From Trogon surrucura (Eukaryota > Chordata > Aves > Trogoniformes > Trogonidae), in the NCBI GenBank assembly GCA_020746105.1, contig CM036619.1:57771135-57835134 (forward strand): a stretch of DNA of 64,000 nucleotides, read 5' to 3'. The notes beneath the pieces were generated by a model. It searched no databases and was not told the DNA's origin. It was given only the letters and a program-made list of their open reading frames with translations. Positions 21,801 to 34,700 of this stretch are shown piece after piece (position 1 is the stretch's first letter; each line of letters begins with the position of its first letter). The translations under genes and the position numbers were made by a program.

Positions 21801-24800
21801 CAGAAGCTCCTGCGGGTTTTGTCCTGCATGTTGCAACCAAACATTTTCAAAAGTGGTCACTGATTTTGAGTGGCTCCACTTCAAAATGAGCATGCATTCT
21901 CCTGAATTACAGGTACTCGAACAGATTTGTAAAAATGCTCCAAGGCTGGGGAGTACAGGACATCAGATTCTGAAGCATCCAAAACCCAAAAGATGTTAGC
22001 CTTCCTGTATACACAAGCCACGGTTTATACATGATAAAATAATTTTGTGCACTTCATTAGAAAATGTCCATGTTCCAGAGACACTAACAATATATGATTT
22101 TTAAAAATCTTCTCTGTGGCAGTAGATGTATGAAATGCCACTAAGATATTTACTTTGCACTGTAAACAACTACAGCAGGAACATTTCCGTATGCTATTAT
22201 TCAGATGGTTTGTTGAAAATGTTCTCTTTTTTTCTTGCGTTTTTGTTTCTCACTCAGCTTGGTATGAACAGACACACTTCAGGCTGGCACACAGGAATTC
22301 CAGCAGTGCTACTGGCTGCCAAACAGCAGGAACGTGACCCATAGCACTTTTCTTCAGCTCCATGTGCACCAAAATCATTGATTTGTCAGAAAATATATGA
22401 GCATGCGATTATTTGATGCAACCCTACAATAACTCCCAAGCGTAGCCTTTGTTCCATGCACATTAAAAGGCAGCATGCATCCTTTCAACCCTCAGACTTA
22501 CAATCCTCAAGAGATTTTCCAGGAATTAAAGTTCTCCTTTGAAAAACTACATGCCTTTGTAAAAACACATAAAAATTTCACCTGCCTCAAATTAATCTCT
22601 CTTTTATTCCATCCACCAGCTGTGTCAGCAAGGACTCCCAAGTCCCTTTCAGGGTGGAAGAAGCCAGATCTCATGCAGTCCTTCTGCCATTACGTTCCTT
22701 GACACAATCAGCTGCTCCTTGACACAATCAGTGCTGTCAATCTCACAGGCAAATGCCAGCTGAAAAACGATGGAATATTCTCAAGCAAAATGACAAACAC
22801 GGGAAAAAAGCCTTTCCTCCATCTTGTTTTGAGCTTGGGCCAGGAAGTAATAATCCCATCTGTGTTCAGAAGCCTTCCCTGAAACAGGGAGAAGCAGTCT
22901 GGCTTTCCCAAGCTTTGGTACAACCACAGAGGTCAGCTAAATGCAAACATTCAGAATTTGGATCAGAAGATGAACACTTCCTGCCTATCAAGAGGAAAGG
23001 CCTGAAGACCTGATTGGATTTAAGGTGACTGTTTGCAGAATTAGAAACAAGAAATCTCTTCTCACAGTATCTAAGAGGAAATTAATCTAATCTTAAAGCT
23101 GACAAAACCAAATAGAGGTAATATTTATTAAGCTGAGTTAGGCTACAGGGATCCCTGACACAGCACACTGATAGCAGTTCTGTATCACCTTCAGTAACAG
23201 AAACATCAGGTTGTAATATTACTTTTGTCTGGGGGGGGAGGTATTATTTTTAGTATTTTCAGTGGATAATGTTCAAAAAACAACACAGGCATGCATGTGG
23301 CAGAAACAGTCTGCCCTTTCTCCCTTTAAGGCCAAGGAAAAAGAGCTTTACCACATTCACAGACATGGTCTAGGGCAAAGAGTAACAGCTTGGGACTGTA
23401 TTACCTTGTCCACAGAACTCCCTCCAAGGAAGAAAAATATCTCTTGGTGAAGAATCGAAGTCACTTGCACCCCAGGAAAGCTCTCGCAGCCATACGTCCT
23501 GGACAGGAGAATTTCCCAGGATGACAGAGCCAGTCTGAAAACTCCAGAAAACTGTGAAGGATGCCATTTTACCAGCAGAGCTGTCTGTCAGACCTTGAAG
23601 CCAAAAATCTCGATTTCCCCATTAACCAGCCCCCAGGGCAGATCTAAAGGGAGACTCCTTCACTGCATTTCAGACCATCTTTTGGCTAGTTTGCGACATG
23701 AGGGAAAATGTGGAGGGTGTCCAAGCAGCGATCCCTGCGGCTTCCTGGGCACAGAGAAGAAAGGTGATCAGGATATGACTTTGCATGACAGCAAATGAAC
23801 ACAAGAACAGCTAATACACCACTTAGAATGGTGCATTAATCAAGCGTTATGTCATTAATGAGTCATTAGCAAGCATTATGAAAAACAGTGCCAGCGCTAG
23901 GAATTCCTGTGTGATGAAGCAGAAGTGGGATCAGCAGAAGTGGCTCTTCTAGGGAGTCCAGCAAGAAGACAGAGCATATCTTCAAGATTTACCTTCCCTC
24001 TTGTGTGGCCAATAGGCAAAACAAAAATCTGGGCCAAACATCCTGTTTTATCAGCTACAAAATCTCTCACTGCAACACCGCAGCTGCACTAGACCACTAT
24101 AGTATCGTAGTAGTTTGCACAAACAAAAAGATGTCATCTGAGTTACCTCTGAAAGGCAGACTGAAACTTCATTCCTCTTGAAATACTGATAAAAGCTCCA
24201 GGGAAAAGGGCTAGAGACAATAAATAACAATTTTATGTGACTAATCCAATATAATCTTATGCTGAGTAAAAAGACCATCTGCATGGATTCCCACTGAAGT
24301 GCTTTAATAACAGCGCAGCAAGCCTCTGGCTGTCAAGCTGAGGAAATGCTCTTTCGCACTAAGGCTAATAATTCCAAAAGATTACTTCCTCTTTCCTTTT
24401 TTGTCCCCCTCTCTGTTTTTATTAGAGCTGTTAGCCACTTGCTCTCTGATTTAACTCCCTATTAAGAGATCATCCATCAAACCCGTGAAGTGACAAGGAC
24501 CCACAATGGATGAGACATTTGTGGATTCCACATCGATGGCTGGCTAGCTACGGAGAGATCACCCTCCTGCTGCAAAAACCACAGCCGATTTTATTGCATC
24601 ACTGCAGCATGCAATTACTGCTGAAGAAGAGAACAGCAAGCTGTTGGATGAGGCATAATTAAACCAATTTCAGCTGCAGCAGCTTCCCCTCTGAGTGATC
24701 CTGCTTTCTGCACCACAGATTGAGCAGACCGCAACGGGGATGTCCAGGTGGCACACAGAGCAGCTGCGCCGATGAACGCTGCGCGGCGTTTGGGACAGGA

Positions 24801-27600
24801 AGGGAGGGAGACTGTCACCTCCAGCTGAGCCACACCTAAGTCAGTAAGGGCTTCACACCCTGGGAGCAAAGGAAATCCACACCTCTGCTCTGAGGTTCGA
24901 GGGAGCAGCTTTTCTCCTCTGCTGAGCGTTCGTTGTCTCAGGGAAGGAAGCCTGACCTCTGCATGAATCCGGTCAGGGCTCAGGAGGATTCAGACAAACA
25001 AAGCACCCAAGAAACACGAGTATTTCACGGCTCATCCAGGACGAGCCTTTTCCAAGCGGACGAGATTAAACACGTGGTGTGTGTGTAGGTTACGAAAGGC
25101 ATGTGAGAGGAACTGGCTGGCGTTCGGGGTTATGAAAGATCAGAGGTTACGAAAGACCTTGGCAGTTATGAAAGACAAGCCGGGAGTCTGACCCAGCAAG
25201 GCAGAGAGCAGCCTCGACCTGCTCCGAGGTGAACGGATGTTCACCATCACCCAGCAGCTCACGGCAGGAGGCTGGTGCTGCCTGGCAGGTCTGGGCTAAG
25301 GCAAGCTTGAAAAAACTTCGGAACAGGAATAAGAAAACAGTTGTCACTGACTAGGAGAATGATGAAGACAAATACTATCTTCTGTTAATAGGCCTTACAG
25401 CCAGCTCTATTTTTATTGCAAAGTATTTTGAATGGTCTTAAAATACTTGCCAGAGCCACTGATCTTCTAAGAAGTGTTATTTCTTGGCTTTTCAGTTCTG
25501 TTTTACATCTTTTTACCTGCAAGAGCCACACAGCTGGAACGAATCTGTAAAAACCAAGGCTTCATGCAGTTGATATTTTAGCCTTTCAGGTTCAGCCCTT
25601 GGTTATCATTTTACTAATATTCTACCACTAGGACAAAAAGAACATTTGGGAAATTTTACTGAGCCAGATGGAGTTCCTTCTTTTCCAAATGCCACTCAAG
25701 CATCACTTAAGAGAGAAGACTTATTCCTGCTTAGTAAAATATTGAAAGCACTCTCTCCCCCTTTACACAGTATTTCTCCATACCAGTAATTTTCTACAAT
25801 TGCCCTCAGTGAGGTTATTTCTGCATCCCGCCTCCTACACTATCATTCACACTGCCCTTTTTTTAAAAAAGATGAGTTAAACAGACCTTTCAAATGCCCC
25901 TGTGGCAGCCCAATCACAACAAACCTCTGGGCACAGCAGCAGGAGTGAGACACACGGGAGGAAACCATCTGCTCTACATCAAAATAACATCTAGCAAAAG
26001 GTATAGACTGTTTTACCATTAGCCAATGCTGTAACTAAAACTTCCTCTTTGAAGGAGAAACACAGAGCAGTTTTTTCATGGTCTCATATGCCTCCTAGAA
26101 TGCAAAGCCATGGTTAGCCGTAGACATTTTTTATTTGCCAAAGTTAAAGCTGTTTCTGCTACATCTCACCAGCAGACACGTGTACCTGTCTGCCCCAGTA
26201 CAGACACTCTCTAGGGAAGGTCCCGTAGCCACCTCAAGCTATGCTGAGCATGGCATAAATAAAAAGCACAAATTCCAAAACCTGGAGTAAACTAAGATTA
26301 AGGAACAATCCAGAGCAATTCTGTTCCATGCTATTCCAAGTCACATTACATGTGAGTTTATTGCACTTAATGAAACTAATCTTACACGCGGACAAAGCAG
26401 ATATGCAGTCTGAGGAAACAAGTGACTTACAAACAAAATGATCACTCCTCAGGAGGATTAACAACCATTTTGTGAGGAATTCTTCAAACAAAATTTTGAA
26501 TTTCGTACTTTCATCAAACATTTAAACTTCGGGTATCAGTTAATTCACCTTCTCAGGGTTTGTTACTGTTTCTTTCTGATTCAAAATAGGGACTAGAAAA
26601 TGTTTTGCTAAGTAAACTGACAGTGTTGCTGTCTTTGTGTATCCACTGCCACAGTGCAGCTTAGAAATTTAAAGAATTAAGTTGAATTATTGCACTACAA
26701 CCCATAAAATTTTGTAATTTATTTTAGAATTAAAAGGTCTCAGCCCTTTATTTTAGAAAACCTCTATTATTTTTGTGAACTACATACAGCAGGAGTGTTA
26801 TATCACTCTCACCCCAAAGTCATCTGTGTCCTACATGGTAAACAAGAAAAGAAAATAGATCTAGGCTTAGGGTCTCACAGGTTATATAGAATACCCAAGC
26901 CAATTAAACTTAGCCTAGTTCCTAGAAAATTACCAATTACTTCTGCGTTCACATCAGAGGTAGTAAGTGGTGGTGTTATACAGTTTTCTTAATGCAAATA
27001 TGGTCACCACTAAAGCATCTCTATTCTAGCCCTGAAACATCACGGAAGACGAAACCTTCAACCACAGAGCAGGTGCTGAAAGACAATAATTTCATAGACT
27101 CAAGGAATTTAATGCCTTTTTCAAAACACTATGCTGACAGACTTAATCCCTGAACTGGACTCAGTCCAATTCAGCGCCAAGCGTGTGTGACAACAAGTCA
27201 TTAGGAGAAGCCTCACTTTGCCTGACGCAGTTACGTTCCCAACGCGCACTCAGTGTTTTAAGCATTACAGACTGGTCGCTCTGTTGCGTAAGCACGTATT
27301 CACCACAGGCCACCCCTGTTCCACGCGGTGGATCGAGAACCAGAACCATTCAGCCCTCTGCCAGGGGCCCCTGCCCTGCTGGCTCCAGCCCACGGTAATT
27401 TGCCTTACTCGGTCTATGGAACAGTAGGTTCTTAACTCTCCTCATCCTTGACAAATCCAGGATGACATATAAAGACAAGTGAAAAATCTAAAGAGAGGGC
27501 AATTGTTAGGATGCACTTTAATGCCCAAGCGCTAGCAAGCAGCTCAAATTAACAACCTGCCAAAGCGGCTCCTTCTCAGACCTTCCGCACCCAGGGCCAC
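18851..27600. other. Intergenic region without a supported gene
   Basis: AT-rich sequence with many short open frames in all directions, none with splice sites plus a recognisable protein. I see a 20-base local duplication at 22696-22731 and a G8 run at 23232, but no CR1, LTR, tRNA or other structural RNA. A moderately GC-richer part at 24600-25350 has no clear content. Confidence 0.5.
22696..22731. repeat. Tandem duplication, 20-base period
   Basis: TCCTTGACACAATCAG occurs at 22696-22711 and again at 22716-22731. Confidence 0.9.
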
Positions 27601-27639
27601 TTTTCCCACACTTGTCCCCTTCGCTCTTGAGCTGGCCGG

Positions 27640-28760
27640 CGCCAGCCTTCAGCTCTTCCTTCAGCTCTTCCCCCGGAGCCCCGACGGCCGGACTCCCGTT
27701 CCCCGGGACCGCCCTGGGCCTCCGGCGCACAGGCCAGGGCTGGCAGGCCGCGTCCGCCCGCGGCGCCCGGCAGACGGGGGCAGCGGGACCCCCGCGGGGC
27801 CGCTCGGGCCTGAGGGAACGGCGGCGGCTCCTTATCTCGGAGCGGACGATAACGCCCCGGCCCCGGGCTAAGGGGCCCGGCCCAGCCGGCGGTAACGGCG
27901 GCGGCGCCACTCCAGGCCGGGCGGCCGGGCCACGGTCACGGCCACGGCGATGGCGGCAGCGCGGGGCGGGCCGGGCCGGGCCGGAGGCCTCCCCGCCACA
28001 TCGTGCCCTCGGCGGCGCGGCCTGGGCGCTGCTCTCCGTGTCATCCCCCGCCTCTCCCGGCCCTTCTCCGCCCCCGGGGCTCACCTACAGTCAGCGCCTA
28101 GCAGCCGGGCGCCGCGCTGCAGCCCGCCTTCCCTATTGATCGCGGCACCCGCCGGGGACGCCTCCTCCCGGCCGCCTTCCCTCCCTGCCTCCGCGCCGCT
28201 CCCCCCCGGCGGGGCGGCGCCGGGCGCGGAGTGACAGCGGCGGCCGCGGCGCAGCGGGCGGGAGGACGGCGGTGCGCGCCCCGGGCACCCTCCTCCGCGG
28301 CCGCTCCCGCAGCCGGGCCCCCCGCGCCCCCCTGGCCCTGCTCCGGGCAGGGCACCCGCCGCCGCCGCTATGAAGCCGTGCGAGGAGGAGGAGGATGAAG
28401 GAGGGGCAGCGGCGGCGGCTGCGGCCGGCGGCGGCGGGGACCCCTGGAAGGAGTGCGCGGAGGTGGCGGTGCAGCTGGCGCTCCGCGCCGGGCAGGTGAG
28501 AGCCGCGCCGCCGCCCCCCGACCCGCTCCGGGGGGCTCGGCTGCCCGGCGGCGGGAGGGGGCGGCGGAGGGGCCTGGGGGGCGCGGGTCGGGCTGCCCCG
28601 CGGCCGGAGCATCCTTCTCCCGGGCGGCTTGAGGACAGGCCGTGCGGGCACTCGGCTGGTGCGCTCGGCAGAGCGGGCCGGGAGGAGGGGGAGGACGGCG
28701 GCGGAGCTCGGCGCCCGCTCGGCCGAGCCCCGCCGCAGCCGCTCCCCTCGGGGGCTGCAT
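27640..28760 (+). promoter_or_regulatory. IMPA2: CpG island promoter of IMPA2
   Basis: An extremely GC- and CpG-rich block with several GGGCGG-type GC boxes (for example 27963-27970) covers the upstream region, the first coding exon and the start of intron 1. No TATA box is seen. G-runs at about 28550-28600 could form quadruplexes. The open frames of up to 274 codons on the minus strand are composition artefacts. Confidence 0.85.
28370..28495 (+). CDS. IMPA2: IMPA2 exon 1 coding part
   Basis: 42 codons: [12 protein letters not shown], seven alanines, four glycines, then [19 protein letters not shown], which is the conserved first helix. The ATG follows CCGCCGCT. Donor GTGAGA. Confidence 0.93.
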
Positions 28761-31700
28761 CCAGCGTGAGGGCCCGGAGGCGTTCCAGGTGAAAGCTGAT
28801 CTGTTTTGTTACTGGCAGTATTTTTATCGTGTGTATATATATATATATATATATATATGGTGACTTTTCGGAATACGCACCAAGCCTTTATTCGGCTGCT
28901 GTAATGTTTGGGGGCATGCTGTGATGCTTGAGGTTGAATTTCTGGGCAACTGAGCATTTATGCCATGGTGCGTTTATCCGGAATATCATGTATTTACACA
29001 TTACAGTACCAGCATTTGGTTTTGAGCAGCTTGTGCGGAGAAAAATAGTCGTGTCGGGGAGGTTTTGTCTTCTTGTTATGTATACCGTTGTCTATAGATT
29101 GACTGAAATGCTCTTACTAGGGATAAATCATCAGTGGCTCTGTGAAGATCTACGGTAGCATAGTTAAGATCCATGTTTCGACACGGGAGAAGTTTAGTCA
29201 GGCCAGGAGACGTCCTGGCCCCGCTGTGTGCAGCAGCAAAACTTCCACTGACTGTGAGAGAGCCAAGAAGCAGGATCAGCAGATTGTTCAGATGAGAAAC
29301 TGGATAAAACACAAACCTCAGCAACACGTTATTTCTCTTCTGCTTCCCTTATGCTCTATTTTGAAACACACTTTGTACCTGTACACTATGAATTAAGGAG
29401 CCCCCTCTTCTATCCTGAGTCCAGGGCCCGTAACTTTTCCTTAACGCTTGTCATGAAACGTATTTTCTCCTTAGTAGAAGACACAAACAAAGATGAATGG
29501 AATGCCAGAGGAGAGGAGACTTGTTTTAGGAATACAAGGAATAATGGATAATCCAGATCAGGATGACAGGTCATGCTCTCACAGACTCCAAACAGGAGCA
29601 TACTCATTCTGCCAGCCATTTCACAAGAGAGGCTCTCATGACTTCCTGTAGCCTCCACTCCTTATTTCTCAAAATACAAATCTGTGAAGACAGCTGTAAC
29701 CATCTCTAGCCATTTTAATTGCCTGGAAGATCACAGCTGAGCACCTTTTCCTAGATGAAATAAACATTCCAGAAGATTAATCCTTGCGTCTTTGTAGTTT
29801 GCAGTTTGCCATTGCTACCTTGCAACTGGTAGGAAATGGCCGATTCCATGGCAGGCCAAATTTAAACCAGTCAAGGATTTTGTTTAAGTAGGACTTTGGA
29901 ACTGGCTAAAGTTTTTATTAACTTTGTAATGTTAAGGAATGTTTTCAGTTACCAAAACCACCAGCGATCGTTGTGGAAGAAAAGGTGCAGGAAGGGCTCT
30001 ACTTTTTATTTAAATGTCAGTCCACTTCCAGCTATTTCTAAATGAAGCTGGAGGTAAGGACACAAAATGCAGTATAACATACATTTGATGGGATTGGATT
30101 TTTGTTGAAAATTGACTGATGAAATTGAGTCTTATTCTGGTCACCAAAAATGGTCAGATTTGTTGGTCTGGTTCATCTTTTTCTTCTGCCTCTCTTCTCA
30201 CCCATCAGACCTCTCCACCTTTGTCTCCATCCCCAGAAATCTGCTTGCACTCTCTGTCTCCCCAGATCCAAGTCCTGTCTCCATCTCTGCATGAAATTTT
30301 GACACTTCAGCCTTTCTTTTAAGGCTCTCCATTTCTCAGGACCGTAGCAGGTTAGGAAGGCTTGCACTCATTAGAAAGTATCTACAAGAGTCTTGGCGCA
30401 GACACCAACCTGAAGAAAGGCATGCAACTCAAGATTTTTAATTTCTAAGAAAAGTTAACTAATAATACAGTTATCTGGTCTCCCCTTTTGGCTTAAACAG
30501 CTGTTTGGTTTATAATTGCGTCATATCTTATGAGCGTAAGTAAAATATATCTCCTTTCCAATAGACAGGCATCTGTGCTCTGGAATAGTTTCTTCTAAAC
30601 TTAAAAGGCTTATAAAGAAATGATTGCTTGAATATGTGTCAAAAGCAATGTTGCTGAAGTAACTTCTATTCCCAGGTTAAAATCATTGCCTCTCTTGCCT
30701 GTCCTGTTATTTAGTTCCATTATTTTTACAAAATATCTCAGGATCCTGTTTAATATATATGGCTGTTGCATAATGAGAATGGTCATGGTTTTGTAATCTC
30801 TGTAATTGACCTGCATTAAAATTATGTCTAGTTTGCTCTATAAGGCTGCATATAACTGCACTTTTTCAAACCTCTCTTCTGCTTTTTCTGTGAGTAAGCT
30901 CTGCTTGCTATGTTCACGGGAGTTGGCTTAATATGACTTTTGCTAAAGAAAAGCAGGCACGACTAGTCTCTGCATCTTTGGTGCTGTTCAGGGCACTGAG
31001 TAACATTTGCACAGTTCTCTGCAATTACGGTTGGAGAAACTTCACCAAAATGAGTAGATATTTGTGTCCAGGTGAAAACAAGGGTAAGAAACCGAGACCA
31101 GCAGCTAGCATGTTGAAGTGCACACGAACTTTTTTCTCTCTCTTTTTTTTTTTTTCCCTCAGAAAATAATTTTATAAGAGACTAGGCAGAATCCTCCTCA
31201 AAAAAGGCAGAATTTCCACTGATATTCTGAAAAGCTAAGACTTTTTTTTTTTTTTTCCCCCCGTGTTTGCTCCCAGGGTATATTGTTAGGCTGTTTTTGA
31301 TGGAACATGGACAGATCTTTTAGCACACCACATTGCTATTTCCTCAGTTCTTTGCAGGTAGTTATGCTTTTTGTCTAGATGTTTGATTTTACCAGTGACC
31401 AAATATTTCAGGACAATACTGCATGCAAGTAAATCCATCCTGGAGCTCCCAGAAGTCTGTGATGAGCACAAGGAGTGTGGTGAGATGAAATACCTAACAC
31501 GAGCACCTCAGCGTAGGTAGCTCTCCTGCCAGGAACTGGAGGAGAAGGCATCTTGGCCCTCTGTCCTCTCTGTTCTCCTTTGGACGACATAATTTCACAA
31601 AGGTGTTAGGAAAGGAAGAATCCAGGACTGTGACTGCACTGAGCCCTTGCAGCTCCATTTCCCCCGCTCTGTGGCAAATAAAGGAGGAGGCAGGGATAAC

Positions 31701-34700
31701 CTGAGTCGTGTGTCGCGATGTGGTCTTCATGCAGGTACCGGTGTAACTGGCCCTCACTTTGCATAACCCCTCAGTGCTCTCAAGCAGGGTATTAGGATAA
31801 GGTCTAGCCAATTCTTTGTTAGAGGAGGGGCAGCCTGGGCCAAAGGTGTTGAGTGATTCTGCTCTGAACAACCACGTTCCCAAAAACCAGATGCTTAGAA
31901 ATTGCTGTGAAATCTCCATAATCTAAGGACAACCTACAATACAGTCGCAAAGCCTAGTAGAATAAGTTTACAGCCAAAATACAGCATCTTGGTTACCAAT
32001 CGCATTGTACATTAGTGATAAGGAGCAATCAGCTGTTTTCATTTCAACAACCTGTAGTTCCTTGGTCTTCCACTTACCTGCTGCCCATTACCTAGAGGGA
32101 GACTTTTATGGAGCTCCACGCCCAGCTGAGAAGGCCGTAGGTAGCTGAGAATTGCAGTAGGTATCTACAAACCTTATTGTAAGGCGTCCTGTGATAAGAG
32201 CTGAGTGATGCTCTTGAAAGACTCTGAGGCACCAGGCTCTAATGCTCTTTGTAAGCAGGTGATTTTTAGGGATTATTTAATATAGGTTGAGTTCTGGACT
32301 ACTCTGAGCTATTTGATAACATTGTGATGAGTAAAAGCTGTTTCATCAATGATGCGGGGAACGTGATCTTTGTGTGGGGCTCTGCCTTGGATTTCATACT
32401 CGTACAAGCTGGTACAAATGCACACGAGTCCCTTTCGCCAGACCCTTCATAAGAGGCAGAGAATTAGCAGGGACCCATCCATCCTGTGGCATCACCTGAT
32501 ACCACAGGTGAGCTAGTGCAGGTGTGGTGCCTGTTTGCAGCTGGTGACCTCAGCACAACATCATGACATCTCTCCTGCTGTCCCCTTGACATCTCGGTTG
32601 CACACAAGCTGAGGAGAAGCAGTCACAGAGCTGGGCAAGGTGGATCACAGCCCCTTGGCACGGGCCTGCAGTAGGCGAGAAGGTCATCAGGCACCCCTTC
32701 GTGTCAGAGTCACACCCTTGGCTGTTCCCACCTCCAAAGCGACAGGAACCTCAGGCTGGCATGTACAGGTCACCAGAGAAACGGACAGGGTTAGTTAAAA
32801 ATGGTCATGAACATCTGGAGAAAAGATCAGAAATAAAAAGTACTAAACTCATTGCTGAAGAGGTGTGAAGGACTGTATTCAAAAAGGAGAGATCAAGTGC
32901 CAGAGCACATGATGTCAAGCAACCGACTGCAGAGCACATCTACCGGAGAGCTTTCACCTCCACTCTTCTTTTTGCACCAAGGCTCAGGTCTGGTCTCACT
33001 CCCCTGCTGAGCAGTGGCATGTACTGATTTAAATGGCTGCAAAGATCTCTATCTGCTGTGTATGAAAACTGAATAGAAGTCAAGGATATGGCACTAGTAA
33101 GAGGAAATTCAAATCTTCTCTATCAAAAGCAGTGTATTCCTCACGTATTTCACTATGTGAAGTTCTAATCTCAGTTCTAAGCAGGGCATTTACTTTTGTA
33201 TAGACAACATAAAAGCAAATAAGAACAATTAAAATAAAAGGTATGAGCATGGCAGTTTTGTCAGAACACACAGCTGAAGTGGTTGGGGTGGTTTGGATTT
33301 TGCTTTGGATCGAAGAGGTGCCCAAGAGCCTTCGCTTTTATGCTTCTCTAGTACAACCTTCAGCAAAACCATGCAAGGTATTGAGGGGGCTAAAAAAATT
33401 AAGCGTGGTTAATATTTTGGTATCCAGCAATGAACGTCAGCAAGACCTCAGACCAAAAAGTATTAACTTGCCCTCACAAGCTCAATAAATAGGCGTAACT
33501 GTTTTACAGCTCACAAAACAGAAACATTAGTGCAAATGCCTTCTGTGCTAAGGCAACAGTCAGCGATATCCACTGCTCGTCAGAACAGTCAGCGCACCCT
33601 TCAAATATAGTATTTTATACTACGAAAACTAAGAGCCAAGACTGAAATTTGGGACTTGCTGGTTTTGTTTGGTCATCAGACATTTCTCAATGATTTTAAA
33701 ACACTCTGATCAATGGAAATTTAGTTAAACAATTGAAATACATAAGCTTTTGAAGGGACTTGGAGTATTGGTCTTATTGGTGCTGGGTTTAGTTAATATA
33801 ATTCTATGCAAATAAGTGATGCTTAATTTTTGCATTGTTATTATTTTCCTGATTTCAAATAGTTTATAATTTTCACTGGTTAAAAATAAGTCAACTCCTT
33901 TTGCGTTCTGCCTCTTTATTTTTGTTTTTAATGAAGGAGTGAAAAAAACACAGAAATGGGAAAGTAGGGGAAAAAGCTTTTATTAACTATTTTCCCATAT
34001 GTGCATTTGCACTTTATGTCCTTTAGTTCTGAGTTTATAACGGTGAAACCCTTGAAAGCAAGATAAAGACTTTTCCAGAAGATAATCCAGGATTAGATCA
34101 CTGGGAAAAGTCTAGATTTTTGTTTTTCTTAAATATATAGCAATTCTTTGGGAACTAGTGGGTGGTCAGCATTTGAAGTTCCAAAACCCCTTATACACAA
34201 AGAAAAATAAACTGTGTGTGTCTTTGTTGGCAGAAAAAGAAACCAGTGGGGTTTGCATTATTACATGTTTTGGTTTTGTTTTGTTTTTTAAAGAAGACAA
34301 CAGTGGGGTATCAGCCTTGTGAGCTTAAGAAAAAAAAAAAAAAAGAAAAAACACCACAAAGGGGTTTCCATAAAAAATTCTTCAGCCTCAAGGCTCTTTT
34401 TTTTATCTTAGGTGTATTTTTTTGTAATTTTCTAAATCACGATGACTGCCATCATCCTTGTATTCTATTGGTTACATTCTGTTCATAGTCCTTCCCTGAA
34501 ATGTCAAGAGTGGTTCGTGCAGTTTGATTCAAAGTGCTGTGTTCCCAAAGACTACTCATTAGCTCAGAAGGATTTTTAGTCAGAAGAATTATATCAAGCT
34601 CTGATAGAATTAGGCCTACAGTTGGTTTTCAGATTAGCTATAATTTTTCAGTAAATGTATTATTTTAGTGTGCACAGGATGAAAGGTCAACAAATCTGAT

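Noticed and set aside
27518..28957. Open frames of 188 and 274 codons on the minus strand over the IMPA2 promoter
   Set aside because: Low-complexity Arg/Pro/Ala products of a GC-rich island, antisense to a certain gene.
31141..31260. T-rich tracts followed by CAG or C-runs, looking like splice acceptors in IMPA2 intron 1
   Set aside because: No open frame of the right phase follows, and exons 1 and 2 of IMPA2 already join correctly without an extra exon.
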